From Embiotoca jacksoni (lineage: Eukaryota; Chordata; Actinopteri; Embiotocidae), in the NCBI GenBank assembly GCA_022577435.1, contig JAKOON010000002.1:7414501-7478500 (forward strand): 64,000 nucleotides of DNA, given 5' to 3'. The translations under genes were made by a program, and so were the position numbers. The notes below the pieces were generated by a model that did not search any database, was not told the origin of the DNA, and saw only the letters and a list, made by a program, of their open reading frames with translations. Positions 34,316-46,243 of the stretch are shown here, one piece after another; the stretch's first letter is position 1; each line of letters starts with the position of its first letter.

Positions 34316-35881
34316 CTTGGAGTGTTTTCAGTTTTTTATTGAAACAGTATGAACAAAAACACTGCAATTAAATAAAAGGCTTGAACGAATCGGATGGCAC
34401 AAATGAAAGACCCAAAGAGGAGTGATAGCATGCGGCAAAGCAGAAGGGAGGAAACAAAACACGTATCGTTGCAAACATTTGCAGTGTCTAAAGCCTATTC
34501 ATTAAACATTACACCACTCATTCAGTGCACATATTAAACAAGGTCGTAAAGCAAGCAGGGGTAAGCTGAGACTTCATTATTTGTACACCCATTTAGCACA
34601 CTTACAATTGCAAAAATAACAAAAAGCAGCAAAACTGCCCAACACTGCACTAAAACTAAGTGCAACTATAAACTGTCATCCTGTGCACGCAATCTGTGTT
34701 TAGCTCAATTCAAAGACTGGATGACTGTTCTGGTAATCTAACTATGAACAGAAGTACTATGAATGTATTGTCATGACAATGTTATCACTATGTCTAACAA
34801 CCGCTGGCGGTGTGTAAGCCTGTATAACGAATAAGCCACAAGTCATCCAAGTTGTTCTTTTTGGAATGGGTGTCAGATCAAAAGTACAATCAAATTCACA
34901 TTAATAATGCACTTCAAAAGTTAAAATCCTCCAAGCTAGCTAGAGATAACCAGAGACAGTGGCACAAACCCTTCTGCTAAATTTCACAGATATGTATTAG
35001 GTTTTTATATGTCAGTGTTAAAGTGGGCAGAATGTCACGTTACTCTTGCAAATGAGGGTGCCTTTTCTTTTCTGCTGGCCCTCAGAGCTCATGAGTGTTA
35101 TGTCAGACTACAACTTCTGCACAGGGTGCTTCATACAGTTGGCCAACATGTCAGGGATTCTGGCTACACGAGAAAATATTCGAACTGGTGCTCAGGGGTG
35201 TTTAAGCCACAACAATAGCCAAAGGCTGCCTGTACATACTGCGTATTCCATTATATCAAATGCTAGCCTATGCAACTGCAACGTATGAGAAAGTCATTAG
35301 CTGTATACTATGTAGTCCCCTTGCATTGTATATACATCTTGTGGAACAGTACTCCTTGCTTTCTTTCCTAACCCCAGCCTCCTTTTGTTTTGTCTGTATT
35401 TCCCATTTTCTCAACATGAACTAAGTCAGTCACTACATCACTTTAAAGGAGAGAATTTTTCCCCTGAGATGTCAGATAATCCCTTTCATCTCTCTTTTTT
35501 TCTACAAAATGCATTACAAAAGCCCTGCAATTCTTTGTGACATCCCGCTGTCCCCTTGTTTTGTTCTCTTCAAGGGAAGTAGGGGCAGATGGAGCTTTTT
35601 GTAACAGCAGCTCATGGGGATCAGGGAGGTAAAGCAGGGGAGGTGAGGATGTTGGCTCATCTTCCCCTCTTGTCTCATACATGCAGTATATACATTAATG
35701 CACACAAACTTCCCTCCCCCCTCTCTTTTTTTAATTTTTTTTGGCAACAGTCCAGAGTCCTTGTTAGATTAGTTTAGTTCTGGTATCGTGCTTGTTTTTA
35801 ATGATCAGAAATGACGTCACAGTTCAGTAGTTCAGAATTTCCAGAACTTTGCGCGCTCCTGCTGCTTGGCCTTCTTCTTCC
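34316..35881 (-). other. pdpn: pdpn 3' UTR
   Basis: The stretch from the pdpn TGA (35882-35884) to the AATAAA at 34335 has no further coding exon and is taken as one 3' UTR of roughly 1.5 kb. The first 50 bases retain an open frame in another phase (see findings). Confidence 0.55.
34335..34340 (-). terminator. pdpn: pdpn poly(A) signal AATAAA
   Basis: On the minus strand GTTTCAATAAAAAACTG lies about 1.54 kb downstream of the pdpn stop codon. No other AATAAA in this stretch is as well placed. Confidence 0.6.
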
Positions 35882-35888
35882 TCAAGGG
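35882..35888 (-). CDS. pdpn: pdpn exon 4 (last coding exon)
   Basis: The acceptor TTTGTCCCACAG|C at 35888 completes the serine codon begun in exon 3, then CCT and TGA. Only Ser-Pro-stop is coded, exactly the mammalian ending. Confidence 0.8.
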
Positions 35889-38800
35889 CTGTGGGACAAA
35901 AACAGAGAGCCCATCATTGATTGAAAAAAAAAGAGGATTATTATGAAGTTAATTTATTTGTGGGCTAGTTCTGTGTTATTTACAATTAAAATCTCCACTT
36001 TTAGGGGAACATGGATATGGACAAAAATATGGGAGGTGAAAAAAGCTGGTTTGTAGATTTAATTAACAGATTAAAGATGTAGGTCAAAAAACAAAAAAGG
36101 GAAACAGTACAAGGTTTACATAAGAGGCTTAAAAAGGGAGACATTTGGATTTAAAGCATTTTGAGAGCTGACAAGATGAGTTTTTAGACAATTCATAAAG
36201 ATTCAGTCCAATATACTGAGAAAAATGTTTTTTAAATACACCGATTACCAAATGAAATTCAATTATTAGTTCCTTGGACAAAAAACAAACAAACAGAAAT
36301 TGATGACTTTAGTTTGCAACTCCACTTTTGATGAACACAAGCCCTCTGTTTGTAGGGATCAGATCAAGCTGTTGATATAAAACCAGTGTACCTGATGACC
36401 ACTGGCCATGTAGGCAGACACTGAGTCAATAAACAAGTTAATGTGAAGGCCAAAAGAGAGCCACTTGTCACCATGAATGCTCGATTTTCCTCCTACAAGC
36501 ATGGGACTGTGTGTCAGCCAAAGGAGCAACAACTGTCAGGCTTTGTCAGTAGTTTCGTTTTTTGAGGGGGAAAAGATATATCTGTTACATATCTGTAAAA
36601 AGGTGGGCGAGAGGTTAAAGTGATTAGCTGAAAGAATCAAATAGTGAAATTTACAGAAACCATAGTGCTGTCTTTTTTGGCAGGTTTTTTGTTCCTGGCA
36701 GACCTGTGACACAAAAAACATGCATAATTATTATCATCAATCATTATCATCGTCTTGTCATAAGGGAAGGGTGTAGTCCGTGGGAATATGTGGTCCATGG
36801 GAATCCTGTCTCTTGGAAGGATTCACTCACACGAGCGAACGTCAACGCTCAAATATGTCCAGCACCCGGAGACCTATTATGGTTGAAATGCTATGGAGTT
36901 TGTGCTCGACTCTTTGAGGTCAGCTTGTCTCACAGAACAACTCTCATTACATCATTGCCTGTTTTATTTCATCACTGGATGTGTCGGTGATGACTAAATG
37001 CTTGTGCATTTAGATTCCATATTTAGAGGAAGCCAGAAGTGATGACTCAGTGCACATGGGTTCAAGCTCTCTCTGTGTATATGTGTGAGTGTGTGTCCAC
37101 CAGGAGAGGTTAGGTACTTACGAGTATTTGCCCATCCTCCTCACCACAGCAATCACCACGGCGATGACGATGATCACTGCCAATATGGCACCAATCACAA
37201 TGCCGACCACATGGCCAGAGGTCAGTTCATCTGTGAGACAAGAGTTTAGACATATACATTTTTTAATAACAGTTTGCATTTGATGTTACTAGTTCTATGA
37301 TACTATGAAGACCCTATGAAATACCATCTACCTCCCTATGAGAAGAACCTCTGAGAAAGATACCGTGTTTTGGAATGGAAAAATGGGAGGAGAGTCATAT
37401 CTGATCATTGGGGTCATATTTATTCCAGCTTCCATCCAACACATTCCTCACCTGTGTGGCTTACAATGACCACCTCTTCAGTGGCGTCTACCTTGGCAGG
37501 TATTGTCATCTCGGGCTTGTCCACAGCCTCTGTGTCCTCAGTGGTGCCTTTGGTCTCGAAAACAGGAGCGTCAGTGAGAAGAGGTTCTGGTGCCGCAGTT
37601 ATAGTGTTGGCGGGGATTTTTGTAGCAACGACGGCCTCTTCGGAAGTGAATGTGTCAGAGGGAGTCACTGTGGTAACTTCAGGGACCGACGCAGGTTTAG
37701 TTGCAGGGGGTCTGGTGACAGCAGTGAGTTCCTCTTTTGAAGGCTCGGTGATATAGATGACCTCTGTTACTCTCTCAGTGGTACCACTGTTGAGGCCTGT
37801 AGGGATCTCTGTGGGGCCTGGGGAGAGTAATTAGTAGAAAGATCACATAGGTTTAATACTCATCTTTTCTCTCTTCCTTCTCCTCTCATTCTAACCAGTT
37901 GAGGCAGACTGCTGCCCACCATGAGCTCTGTCAGAGGTTTTATTTTATTATTAAAAAAAAAAGAGATACCTCTCAAGGATGAATTGTTGCGTTTCCCTCT
38001 ATAATATTTACAGTATGTCTCTGTAATTTGTTTTTGAAAGGAGCTATTTAAAGTATGCATGTTGCTGATATCTGGTATCTGTGTGTTCCTATGGTGCAGC
38101 TGAGATTAAATGAGTTGGGAAAAGCGTTGTTTCTCTGAGCTACAAATATTCCTGTTAAATAATTTTCTACTTGCTGAGCAGTGTGGTGGTTGTAAATGTA
38201 AAACTTAATTTTTAAGTATTGAAAACAAATCAAATTGTATTTTAACCATAATTTAATTTCTCAATTTGGATTAAACTTTACTAATGTGAGCACAGCATTA
38301 TGTTGCTATGTATGTATGTACTACATTTTGTTTTTACTAAAGTTACTAAAGTCAAGTCAATATTCAACCCGATGAGTTAAAGTTTATAAAACTTTCCTGT
38401 TCCAATTCATTTAGATAACTACGAATTTATCATTATATATCAAAAAGGGAACTTTGGAACAATACCATTATATAAGAGGACAATGCATTAGAATAATAAA
38501 TGATTGTAGGGACCCACAGCAGCGTGCCTATACATTGTCCTGACTGTTGAAGTATTAGGTGCTGCAGCAGGACAACATGGTAACTGACACAGAAGATTTT
38601 CCAGTGTCAGGATGGGTTTCAAAAAAGGTCAAAATGAACAAAATACATGTTTAGATTCTTCCCCAATACCATGATGTCATAACACAACCTCTCCTCTTTC
38701 TTCCCCTCTCTCGTAGCGATTCTCCCATGATCAGCACATGGTTACTGTAACACCCCGCCCAGTGACTTCACAAAGCGTACATCCTCCCTCCATTCCTCCA

Positions 38801-41800
38801 CCCCTCCTCCACCCCTCCATCCTGTCTTTGGAGCCGAGTGCTTGCATTCTCATGTGCCACATCCTCTGCCTCATTTCCTGTGGAGTAAGCTGCTGCAGCA
38901 ACAGCCGGTGTGTAAGGAGAGCGCGGGAAGGCTTGTGAACCCTTAGCCATTTAATATGCACAGTCACTGGAGGGTGGGGTTGCAGGGACAACGCCTGGAC
39001 GCGTTGGAACGAACGCAACTGAACGATTTCCAGTTTCTCTAGAGTCAGTCTTCTCAGGAAGGTTTGATAAAATGATGGATGACATCATGGTGAAATGTCA
39101 GACATGTTTTTCTTTTCTTTATTAAAAGTCATATGAACGTGTCAAACATCAAACTTTTCGGATATTTAACATCTAAAGACAGGCTTTGTCCGAGCTCAGG
39201 AGTCCATCTGCGATTGCAGTAAAAAAAAAAAAAAAAAAAGAAGAAAAGATGAACATTTTGTCCCTCCTGTATAAAGACATGTATTTATCCTTGTGTCTTT
39301 CATCAGGGTCTGGACTGTGAACCGGTCTGGGTTCAACCTAATCATTTCCCTGCAATAACCCCAGCTCCATCTTCAGCATCCTTCCAGCCACAACTGAAAG
39401 CTCAGCCTGGACAGCACTGCTTCGAAATTAAGGAGGAAGATTTCAGTGTGGCACCAAAATTACAGTCTGCAGTTAAGTTTCCACTGACAAGATGTTGGCC
39501 TGAGATAGCTCCTTCTCTTTGGAAAAATAAAAACTTCTCCCTTAAAGCTATCTTACAGTACAGAGCAGGAACGAGCCTGTGTGTAATTCTTCTAAACTTA
39601 GACTCTGACATCATGCTCTCTCCATCTCCATTTTGTCCTGTTCTTCTAAATACTTGAAATAATAGAGAATACTTTACAAGGGTAAAAATAACTCTTGAAT
39701 GGCTGGACTTGTCTAACAACCGGTGCCGTCCAGCACTGGCTAGCGTGTTTCATTAGCAACAGGCGGGGTAAATATAACAAAACATTTGTTCCCACTGCGG
39801 CCGACTATTGAAGGGGGTTTTCAGATGGCGACTCCGACTGTTTGTTTGGAATGTCTGTAAGCGATGATAAAATGGTTTGTGCTTCACAGACTATGGCTGT
39901 ACACTATGTGTAATCGCCCACTCAACCTCCACTAACAATTGTTTCATTATGTGTACAGTTCCCACAATTAGCTCTGAGTAGTATTTCCTCCCCACTGCGC
40001 GAACCCTCCTGGGTTAATACAGCTGCATTAGTGAGTGCTGCAGCTACAGCCTCTCTCTGCCTTTTAATTTACTTCTCGCCTGTCTCCCTCTCCATGACCA
40101 CTCCTTGAGGACAGGTCTGTTGCAGCTGAAGCGTTTGAGAAGACCGAATCCCTGGAGAGAAAGGAAGAGAGAAAAAAGGAGGGCAGGAGAGTGGAGGGGA
40201 GCTCTGAGGGACTGGTATGTTTCAAAACGGAGAAGCCGGGGAGCAGCAGACCCGTGTCCCTTCAGCTGCTAGATTTCACTGTGGACTCGGTCTGTCTCTG
40301 CTTACAGCGAGATGTGTTACTATGTGTAAAGGTTAATATGTAAGTGACCCTGTGTTAATCCTTAGAGGGTTCGGAGCAAAGGGTCAGGCCTCGAACAGGA
40401 CCCCTGAAGCTGGTGAGGATTTCTACCAGCACACAGAGTTTTAGTCTGGATCAAGCAGTTGAAGGACAGTTTCTCTACATGTGGGAGCTTTGTTTAATTG
40501 CACTCCTCGATACTCAGACTTCTGATAATGATGACCAGACACGTTAACACCCCAGAACAGGCTACTGTGCGACAACTCGACAGTCAGAAGTAGTCCCTGC
40601 TTCTTTTTCTTTCTTTTAATCCTAGACTGAGAAACGTCTCAATAACTGTATCATTTTGCTAATTACCAGTCATTTTCAGTGGTGCACTCGGGTCATTTTA
40701 TACCTGTTGACATCAGTTTGACCACACACGCTCTCGCACTCATTTCCATGTCAAGCATGCCTGAAACATACATCTACCTGCCTAAAATCATCCTGTCACT
40801 CAACAAAGGTTAGCCAGTGCCACCCAGTTTATATTGCATGTCTTTATGCCTATAAACCTATGGATCTTTGCAAAATGGTCATTAAAGGGGTTGCTTCAAC
40901 AGAATATAAAAAAATATAAAAATGTAGTAAAAAACTATTAAGATAAATAAAAAGGCTTGTGGATAAACTTTGGTCTCGCAATTTCCTTAAAAAGGCCTTC
41001 AATGATGCAGTTGCACAAGAAAGGTAATGTGAGGTGGAGTGTAAAAGGCAGGCAGGTCAAAAGACAAAGAAGTGGTACTGTGAAGAAACACAGCAAAAAA
41101 AAAAAAAAAAGCTGTGCGAAAAAGGTGGCAGCTCCCACATGAGACTTCGCTCTTGCCTGACATAAAAACAAACCTACAGAGAGTGTGAAAGAGCGAAGGA
41201 GGGACGCAACAATATGCAGTGTGAGACAGGAATCAAGGGAGTAGCAGCTTCCATCCATTACGATCACAATCAGATGCCACTGAGGTTCGTGTGTGTGATC
41301 CAAATTCACAGTGGTGTGTGGGAGGGGAAGTGTCCATGCAGCCGATGTGAGGGAGTGTGAGTGTGTCCACCTTTTGAGCCCAGGAATGTTTTTGCAGCGC
41401 TGAAGGAGGGAAATGAGAGAGATACAGGCGTCCTGCCCACCTCACCGCTCCAGCATGAGAGGCTGCAGCCTACCCCGCTAAACCAGTGAGAGACATCTCC
41501 AAAGATCCTGGGGTGTGCCATGCAACGCACCCCTGGGGATTTTAGGGCAGGAGACAGGCCTGAGTGGAATATTCTCAGCCCCTCTTATCACAGACGCAAC
41601 ACAATAAGTGTCCACACTCATACAGGAACTGATGTTTTTTTCCTCCTGGTCTAAATTGGATAAGAGGATGTTCAGCAGGTTCCATCTGGACTCCATCACC
41701 GAGAGGGGGGGGGGGGGGGGGGGGGAGACAAACTGGCACCAGATCAAGTAGGCCTTTAGTCTTCGGCCTTACAAGCGCGATTACATTTCAAGAATGCAAT

Positions 41801-42567
41801 GAATGAGATGACGTGAAACGCAACTACCGTAGAAATGACAAAATAAACAGGTTGCACTGTAACTTTTTTTCAAACAAAATTAAATAACCGTGATGAAAAC
41901 AAGATCTCTGACCTTTACAAGTTTATCAAGCAAGCCTCTTGATCTATTTCTAATCTTGCTAACCTTCAAAATCCAACTCCCACATCATAAAACACCTGCT
42001 CAGTTGTGTAAGCCTTCCTTTGTCAGGAGCTCTACTTTTCTTTGTCATTTTCTCTTCCACCATGTCTCACCTCACAAGACATGTAGGTGCTAGTGATTTG
42101 AGACATTTGCATCTGTGCTCACAGGGAAGGCACCAACAATCAGCTTCTGATGTCTACATGTTTCTGGACTTTCACTCTCTTCTGAGAGAAGCTGAAGCAC
42201 CAGCCTCAGGTTGTCAGGGTGTGTGCCTGGTCCGGGCTAAACCGGCCTCAGCCTCCTTTCCATAAACAGATGTTTCTTTCTCCTTGCGGAAATTTTTAGA
42301 AGTATGACTGAGCGTTTTTTTTTCTCCTCGAAATGAGACTCAGTTGACGTGAGAAGTGCTCATTCCTCATTTACAGGCATGTGTCTCATATTTGGAGTAT
42401 GAGCGCAACATTTGAGTCATTTCTAAGACTGGGCACGGACAAAGGGCATTGACCTCTCCCTTCAGCAGCCAGATGTGACGGGATGTTATTGGCCCAGCAA
42501 GGCAGACAAAACTCATTAAGAGGGAGACCAGGGGTGGGGTGGGGTGTGTGTGAGGGTGAGTGTGTGT

Positions 42568-42598
<31 letters not shown>

Positions 42599-44191
42599 GG
42601 GGGTTACAGGATTCATGGGGTTTCCTAGTTAAGTGAGCAGGCAACATGGAGTTAAAAGACCTCATTTGTGAGGCTGCAGATGTGGAGCGAGCGACTTCCT
42701 TTGTTTCTCTTCTTTTTCGTGAAGCGCAGAGAGCAGAATCAAGAATCTTTCTGAGAGTTTAAGAACTTGCTTTTTCAGAGTAAACCTCAATGGAAATGGG
42801 GCAGGCATGTCAACCGGTAAAGGTTGTTGTATAAAAATAGACCCATCCCCTTTTTGTCCCCCCCATCACCACCCCGTGTCTACACCAGCGCCTTCTCCCA
42901 GGGTTAGACTCATGAAGTTGGAACAAGGGAAGGGGGCAGAGAGTTAGAGAAAGGCGGAGGGCTGTTAAGAGACGATGGGAGAGAGAAGTGTGTGTGTGTA
43001 TGTGTGTGTGTGTGTGTGGGGGGGGGGGGTTAAGTGGTAATGTTCGATACCCCACCAAAGATGGGTAAATGCCAAGGGGTGACTAACAACATACGGGTAA
43101 AAGTAAAAGAGGGTGGGGTCCCTCTCTTAAAGCTCATCACATCTCTTGCTCCTCTCTCATCCATATGACCCTCTTAAATATAGAGCTTCTCTCTATTAAT
43201 ACACACACACGCAAACCAGCCCTGCCCTACAGTTCCCACAAGCTCCCCCCCCCCCCTGGTGCCTGCTATACTTCCCCTGGGCAAATAGTGCTGGTCAAGG
43301 CAAAGGAAGGAAGCAGAGGGAACGAAAGAAGGGAAAACATACATAGTGAGAGAAAGACAGGAGACCGAGCAGAGACGCAAAACAAAGAAAAAATCAGAGT
43401 CAAAGGATGAAAGTTGCAGCAAGAGAGAAATGAGAGACTCGGGAGTAAAATGAGAGGAAGCAGTGGATAAACTTTCAGATAAATGTGCACGGTGTACGTT
43501 ACAGTTTACAGTCCCCTCCCTCCCTCCCTGCGTATGAGCTCTGTTTTTGGGAGGCTTCCAAAGGATATTCCTTTCTTCTCTTTGGCTGTGCCAAGAATTT
43601 ACAGACACGAGGCAGCATAGCGGCTGCTATTACATCATATTTTTCCCTCGTGTGCAAATCAAACTTTTCCTCTTCTTCAGAGCTCAATAGCGGGTAACGG
43701 CATGAAAACGAGAGACAAATATAGTGAGGAGGGACGAGGTTAACCGTTAAAAATCAACATTGAGTATCCACTTGAGTCGCTCCCTCTTTGTTAAATTAAC
43801 ACCTTCAGCCAAAGTTTCGGTGATTCTCAGCTACGGTGGAACACGGGTGTCAAACTACAGCTGTAAATAAGCAGTATTAAGTGATGAATTTTTAATAAAA
43901 GCATTAATATAAAAAAAATTCCAAATATTGAAATCATATAATGTTATTAATAAATACACAAATGAAAACTGAACATTTTTCCCCACTTGAATCCAGCCTC
44001 CAGATTGTTATTGTTCAATCAACAGGGATTAAAGCAGACAAAGAGTGGTGCGGGCACATGGAGGCAGAGGGAGAGAGGGGACACAGTGTGCTAACAGCAG
44101 GACAGTGAGGGCTGAAAGTTCACTTACTTGCATGTGTGAAGGCACAGAAAGGGCCGACCAGGGCCACAAGGAGTAACAGCTGAGCTTTCAT
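35882..44191 (-). CDS. pdpn: Podoplanin (four coding exons, 181 aa)
   Basis: A mucin-like type I plasma-membrane glycoprotein. In mammals it binds CLEC-2 through its ectodomain and ezrin/moesin through its tail, and marks lymphatic endothelium and podocytes. Exons 44191-44128, 37817-37452, 37230-37122 and 35888-35882 join in phase. Residues 1-20 are a signal peptide (MKAQLLLLVALVGPFCAFTH). Residues 22-143 form a Thr/Pro/Glu/Val-rich ectodomain with many potential O-glycosylation sites and no N-glycosylation sequon. Residues 151-173 are the membrane span (VVGIVIGAILAV...), with a GxxxG motif at 153-157. The basic tail RRMGKYSP ends with the Y-S-P terminus of mammalian PDPN. A full EDxxVTPG (PLAG) motif is not seen; only VTP in VTTVTPSDT resembles it. 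The position next to prdm2 in the same orientation matches human 1p36. Confidence 0.9.
37122..37230 (-). CDS. pdpn: pdpn exon 3 (transmembrane exon)
   Basis: 109 nt between acceptor CTTGTCTCACAG|ATG and donor ATACTC|GTAAGT. It encodes DELTSGHVVGIVIGAILAV, the rest of the span, and the R-R-M-G-K-Y tail. Phase 1 in, phase 2 out. Confidence 0.9.
37452..37817 (-). CDS. pdpn: pdpn exon 2 (mucin-like ectodomain)
   Basis: 366 nt between acceptor TTACTCTCCCCAG|GCC and donor CCACACAG|GTGAGG; phase 1 at both ends. It encodes almost the whole ectodomain, rich in Thr, Glu, Val and Pro. Confidence 0.88.
41705..41725 (+). repeat. G21 homopolymer
   Basis: Run of 21 G on the plus strand (C on the pdpn sense strand). 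Confidence 0.9.
42559..42603 (+). repeat. (TG)n-G22 compound repeat
   Basis: About 11 TG units running directly into 22 G. The sense-strand proline/threonine/histidine open frame over it is an artefact. Confidence 0.9.
42989..43029 (+). repeat. (TG)n-G12 compound repeat
   Basis: (TG)n with one TA interruption, directly followed by 12 G. Same architecture as the repeat 400 bp to the left. Confidence 0.9.
44128..44191 (-). CDS. pdpn: pdpn exon 1 (signal peptide)
   Basis: ATG at 44191 (context ACAATGA), 21 codons plus one base, donor CATGCAA|GTAAGTG at 44128. The hydrophobic core LLLLVALVGPFCAF is a typical signal peptide. The frame stays open far upstream, but a buried signal peptide at position 219 of a longer product would be unusual, so this start is preferred. 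Confidence 0.82.
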
Positions 44192-44845
44192 TGTGGCGAG
44201 AAAAAAAAAACCCTCTTCTCCTGTCTTCTCTCCACTCAAAACCTTCCGGGACTCCCTTGGGGGCAAAGAGCACGACACCGGAGACCTTCCACACACCGCC
44301 GAGCACACGCCAGACACACACCGACCGGCCTCTCCGGAGGGAAAAGGTGATGGACCAAAAAAGGTCAAGAATGGAAATAAAGTCTCTGGAGGAGGTTTGG
44401 GGACAGCAGCTGCCTGAGATCCTCTTAATTTGTGGAGGGTGAAGATGAACGGGCCGTGCCGGGGCTGGACGCTCTGGAGGGAGAAAAAGAGAGGTGGAGG
44501 GATGTGGAGAGGATAAGCGAAAAAAAGAGGAGCTCTGGCCACTTTGAGGAAGTGTAGCGAGAGGGAGAGAGAGGATTGGCACACTGCAGGAGAAAGAAAA
44601 GAGGGTGCGTGTGAGTGACTGAGAGGAGGAGGGGTGCTGGTACTGGTGGTGGTGGGCTGGGCGGGCTGAGGAGCCAGGGGCAGGTTGGGTAGGGAGGAGG
44701 GTGTCTGGATAGGGGCAGTAAGGTGGTTTAAGCCCTTGTGGTCCAGCCCCGTGCAAGACGTGCTCTCCCCCTTGGTGCACAGCCAGGCCAGCACTCCTGT
44801 TTGCAAACCCTGCATTATTAGCAGCATGCACGAGCAAACACACAC
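44192..44845 (-). promoter_or_regulatory. pdpn: pdpn 5' UTR/promoter region, pyrimidine-rich on sense strand
   Basis: A C/T-rich leader (sense strand) with low stop-codon density. One frame is continuous with pdpn back to an ATG at 44845, and a second unrelated frame of 239 codons overlaps it (44843-44124). The composition explains both; TSS not determinable. Confidence 0.4.
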
Positions 44846-46215
44846 TTGGAAATACAGATCAAATGACAGTTGACTTACTTATCAAGGAAAGACTGGATCT
44901 TTAGCAAGACGAGCGTTTTAAATGCTTTCTGAATGAATGGAGAGAGATGTAAACAGAGCTTTGAGTTGTCTTGAAAGATCCTTAATCACAAAGTTAAGAG
45001 CTGAGTACATAACAGAATAGAGCTCCACTATGTTACCTTTAGCATTCTTTAACAGTACTTAACTGTTAATAAAAGCAAGCACTGAATGAATCTAACACCT
45101 GTAATGCATCTGTATTGATCCTCTAAAACATCAATCTTGTTCTTTCAAGAAGCTTGCAGCGTACATCTGTGGCTGACAGACAGCACCAAGAGAGCTGCTT
45201 TTTAAACAGTTTGCCAATGAAAAGGCGCCATAAATACAGTTAGAACATTGTGTGACTTTCACACGGGCAAGCATGGGTGGTCTGTCCAGTTTACATGCGA
45301 TAGAGGACAAACAAAGTGTTGCTTGGCACTAGGCTGACACCTGTTGGACAACAATCTATAGGTTATTTTATCAACCAAAACTGAACTTACTGTTAGTTTA
45401 GCTTTTACCTGAAAAAACTGATTTAAAATTTAAACATATTCCAAACAAGGAGCAGCCTGTTCGATTTAAAGTCATGTAAAGCTCAGAAATCTGTCTGGCA
45501 TCCCTTAAAGTTTGTTTTTTATAAGACTGTTAATTCAAACATGCAAACAGCTGATGAAATAACAGCAGCAGATGTGGGGTTAGTGCAGTAAAAATGACAT
45601 TTTAATAAACACTGAAACAGATTTTAACTGCTGAACCGCCATACACAGATTATTTATGACACACAAAATGCCAATGCCAGGATTTTTTTTTTTTTAAATC
45701 ACTTATTTACAATATACTGAAGGTATGTACATAATGTGTCTCCTGAAGGACAAATAACAAAATACGGGTCTCCGTTTGCTCTTTCTGTTTTTTTTTTTTG
45801 TTTTTTTTTACCAGTCTTTGTTTTTCAAGGGCAAACAGAGGAGTTAACATACTGTTATTTACAAGGACAACAACACACAAACATACAAGATATATATATA
45901 TATATATGCTGTTCACTGTAATACAGCATTTCATGGTAATAATAAAGAGTATTTTTCTTTTTTTTTTCTACAATGAGACCTTGTTTTGACCACCTGAACA
46001 ATTACTGAGATCTTCTGAACCAAAAAGCACTTTAATGCCACCTTTCACTGTGTTAATACACAGAAATTCACTTGTTTCATATGCGTTTTTTGAGCTGTAT
46101 GCTGAAGGAAATCAAAGAGGACTACACACACTAACTGTACACACAGACAAAATTAACATCACAGTGAAAAAAAATCTAAGTGTAGCATTTTGTTTAGTCT
46201 TTTCTCCTTTGCTGA
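44846..46215. other. Intergenic DNA between pdpn and foxj3
   Basis: AT-rich, with T-runs near 45681-45695 and 45788-45808 and an (AT)n run at 45891-45907. No gene recognised. Confidence 0.5.
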
Positions 46216-46222
46216 TCTGCTA

Positions 46223-46243
46223 TTTATTTTAATTTATTTTATT
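46223..46243 (-). terminator. foxj3: Cluster of candidate foxj3 poly(A) signals
   Basis: Three AATAAA hexamers on the minus strand (46238-46243, 46233-46238, 46223-46228) about 1.35 kb beyond the foxj3 stop codon. Plausible 3' end; a longer UTR is possible. Confidence 0.35.

Larger units (their letters stand above)
37818..44127 (-). other. pdpn: pdpn intron 1
   Basis: A 6.3-kb intron without further recognisable exons. It carries purine-rich segments (43270-43460) and several homopolymers or compound repeats: A-run 39221-39239, A-run 41095-41110, G21 41705-41725, (TG)n-G22 42559-42603, (TG)n-G12 42989-43029 and a C-run near 43247-43257. Confidence 0.7.

Noticed and set aside
25560..37000. 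PR-domain exons of a long prdm2 isoform
   Set aside because: Looked for the conserved PR-domain core on the minus strand and saw none. A by-eye scan is not exhaustive, so it is recorded as not found rather than proven absent.
44120..44845. 241-codon minus-strand frame as a long podoplanin
   Set aside because: A signal peptide would be buried at residue 219, and the extension is low-complexity Pro/Ser/Leu from a pyrimidine-rich leader. The ATG at 44191 is the better start.
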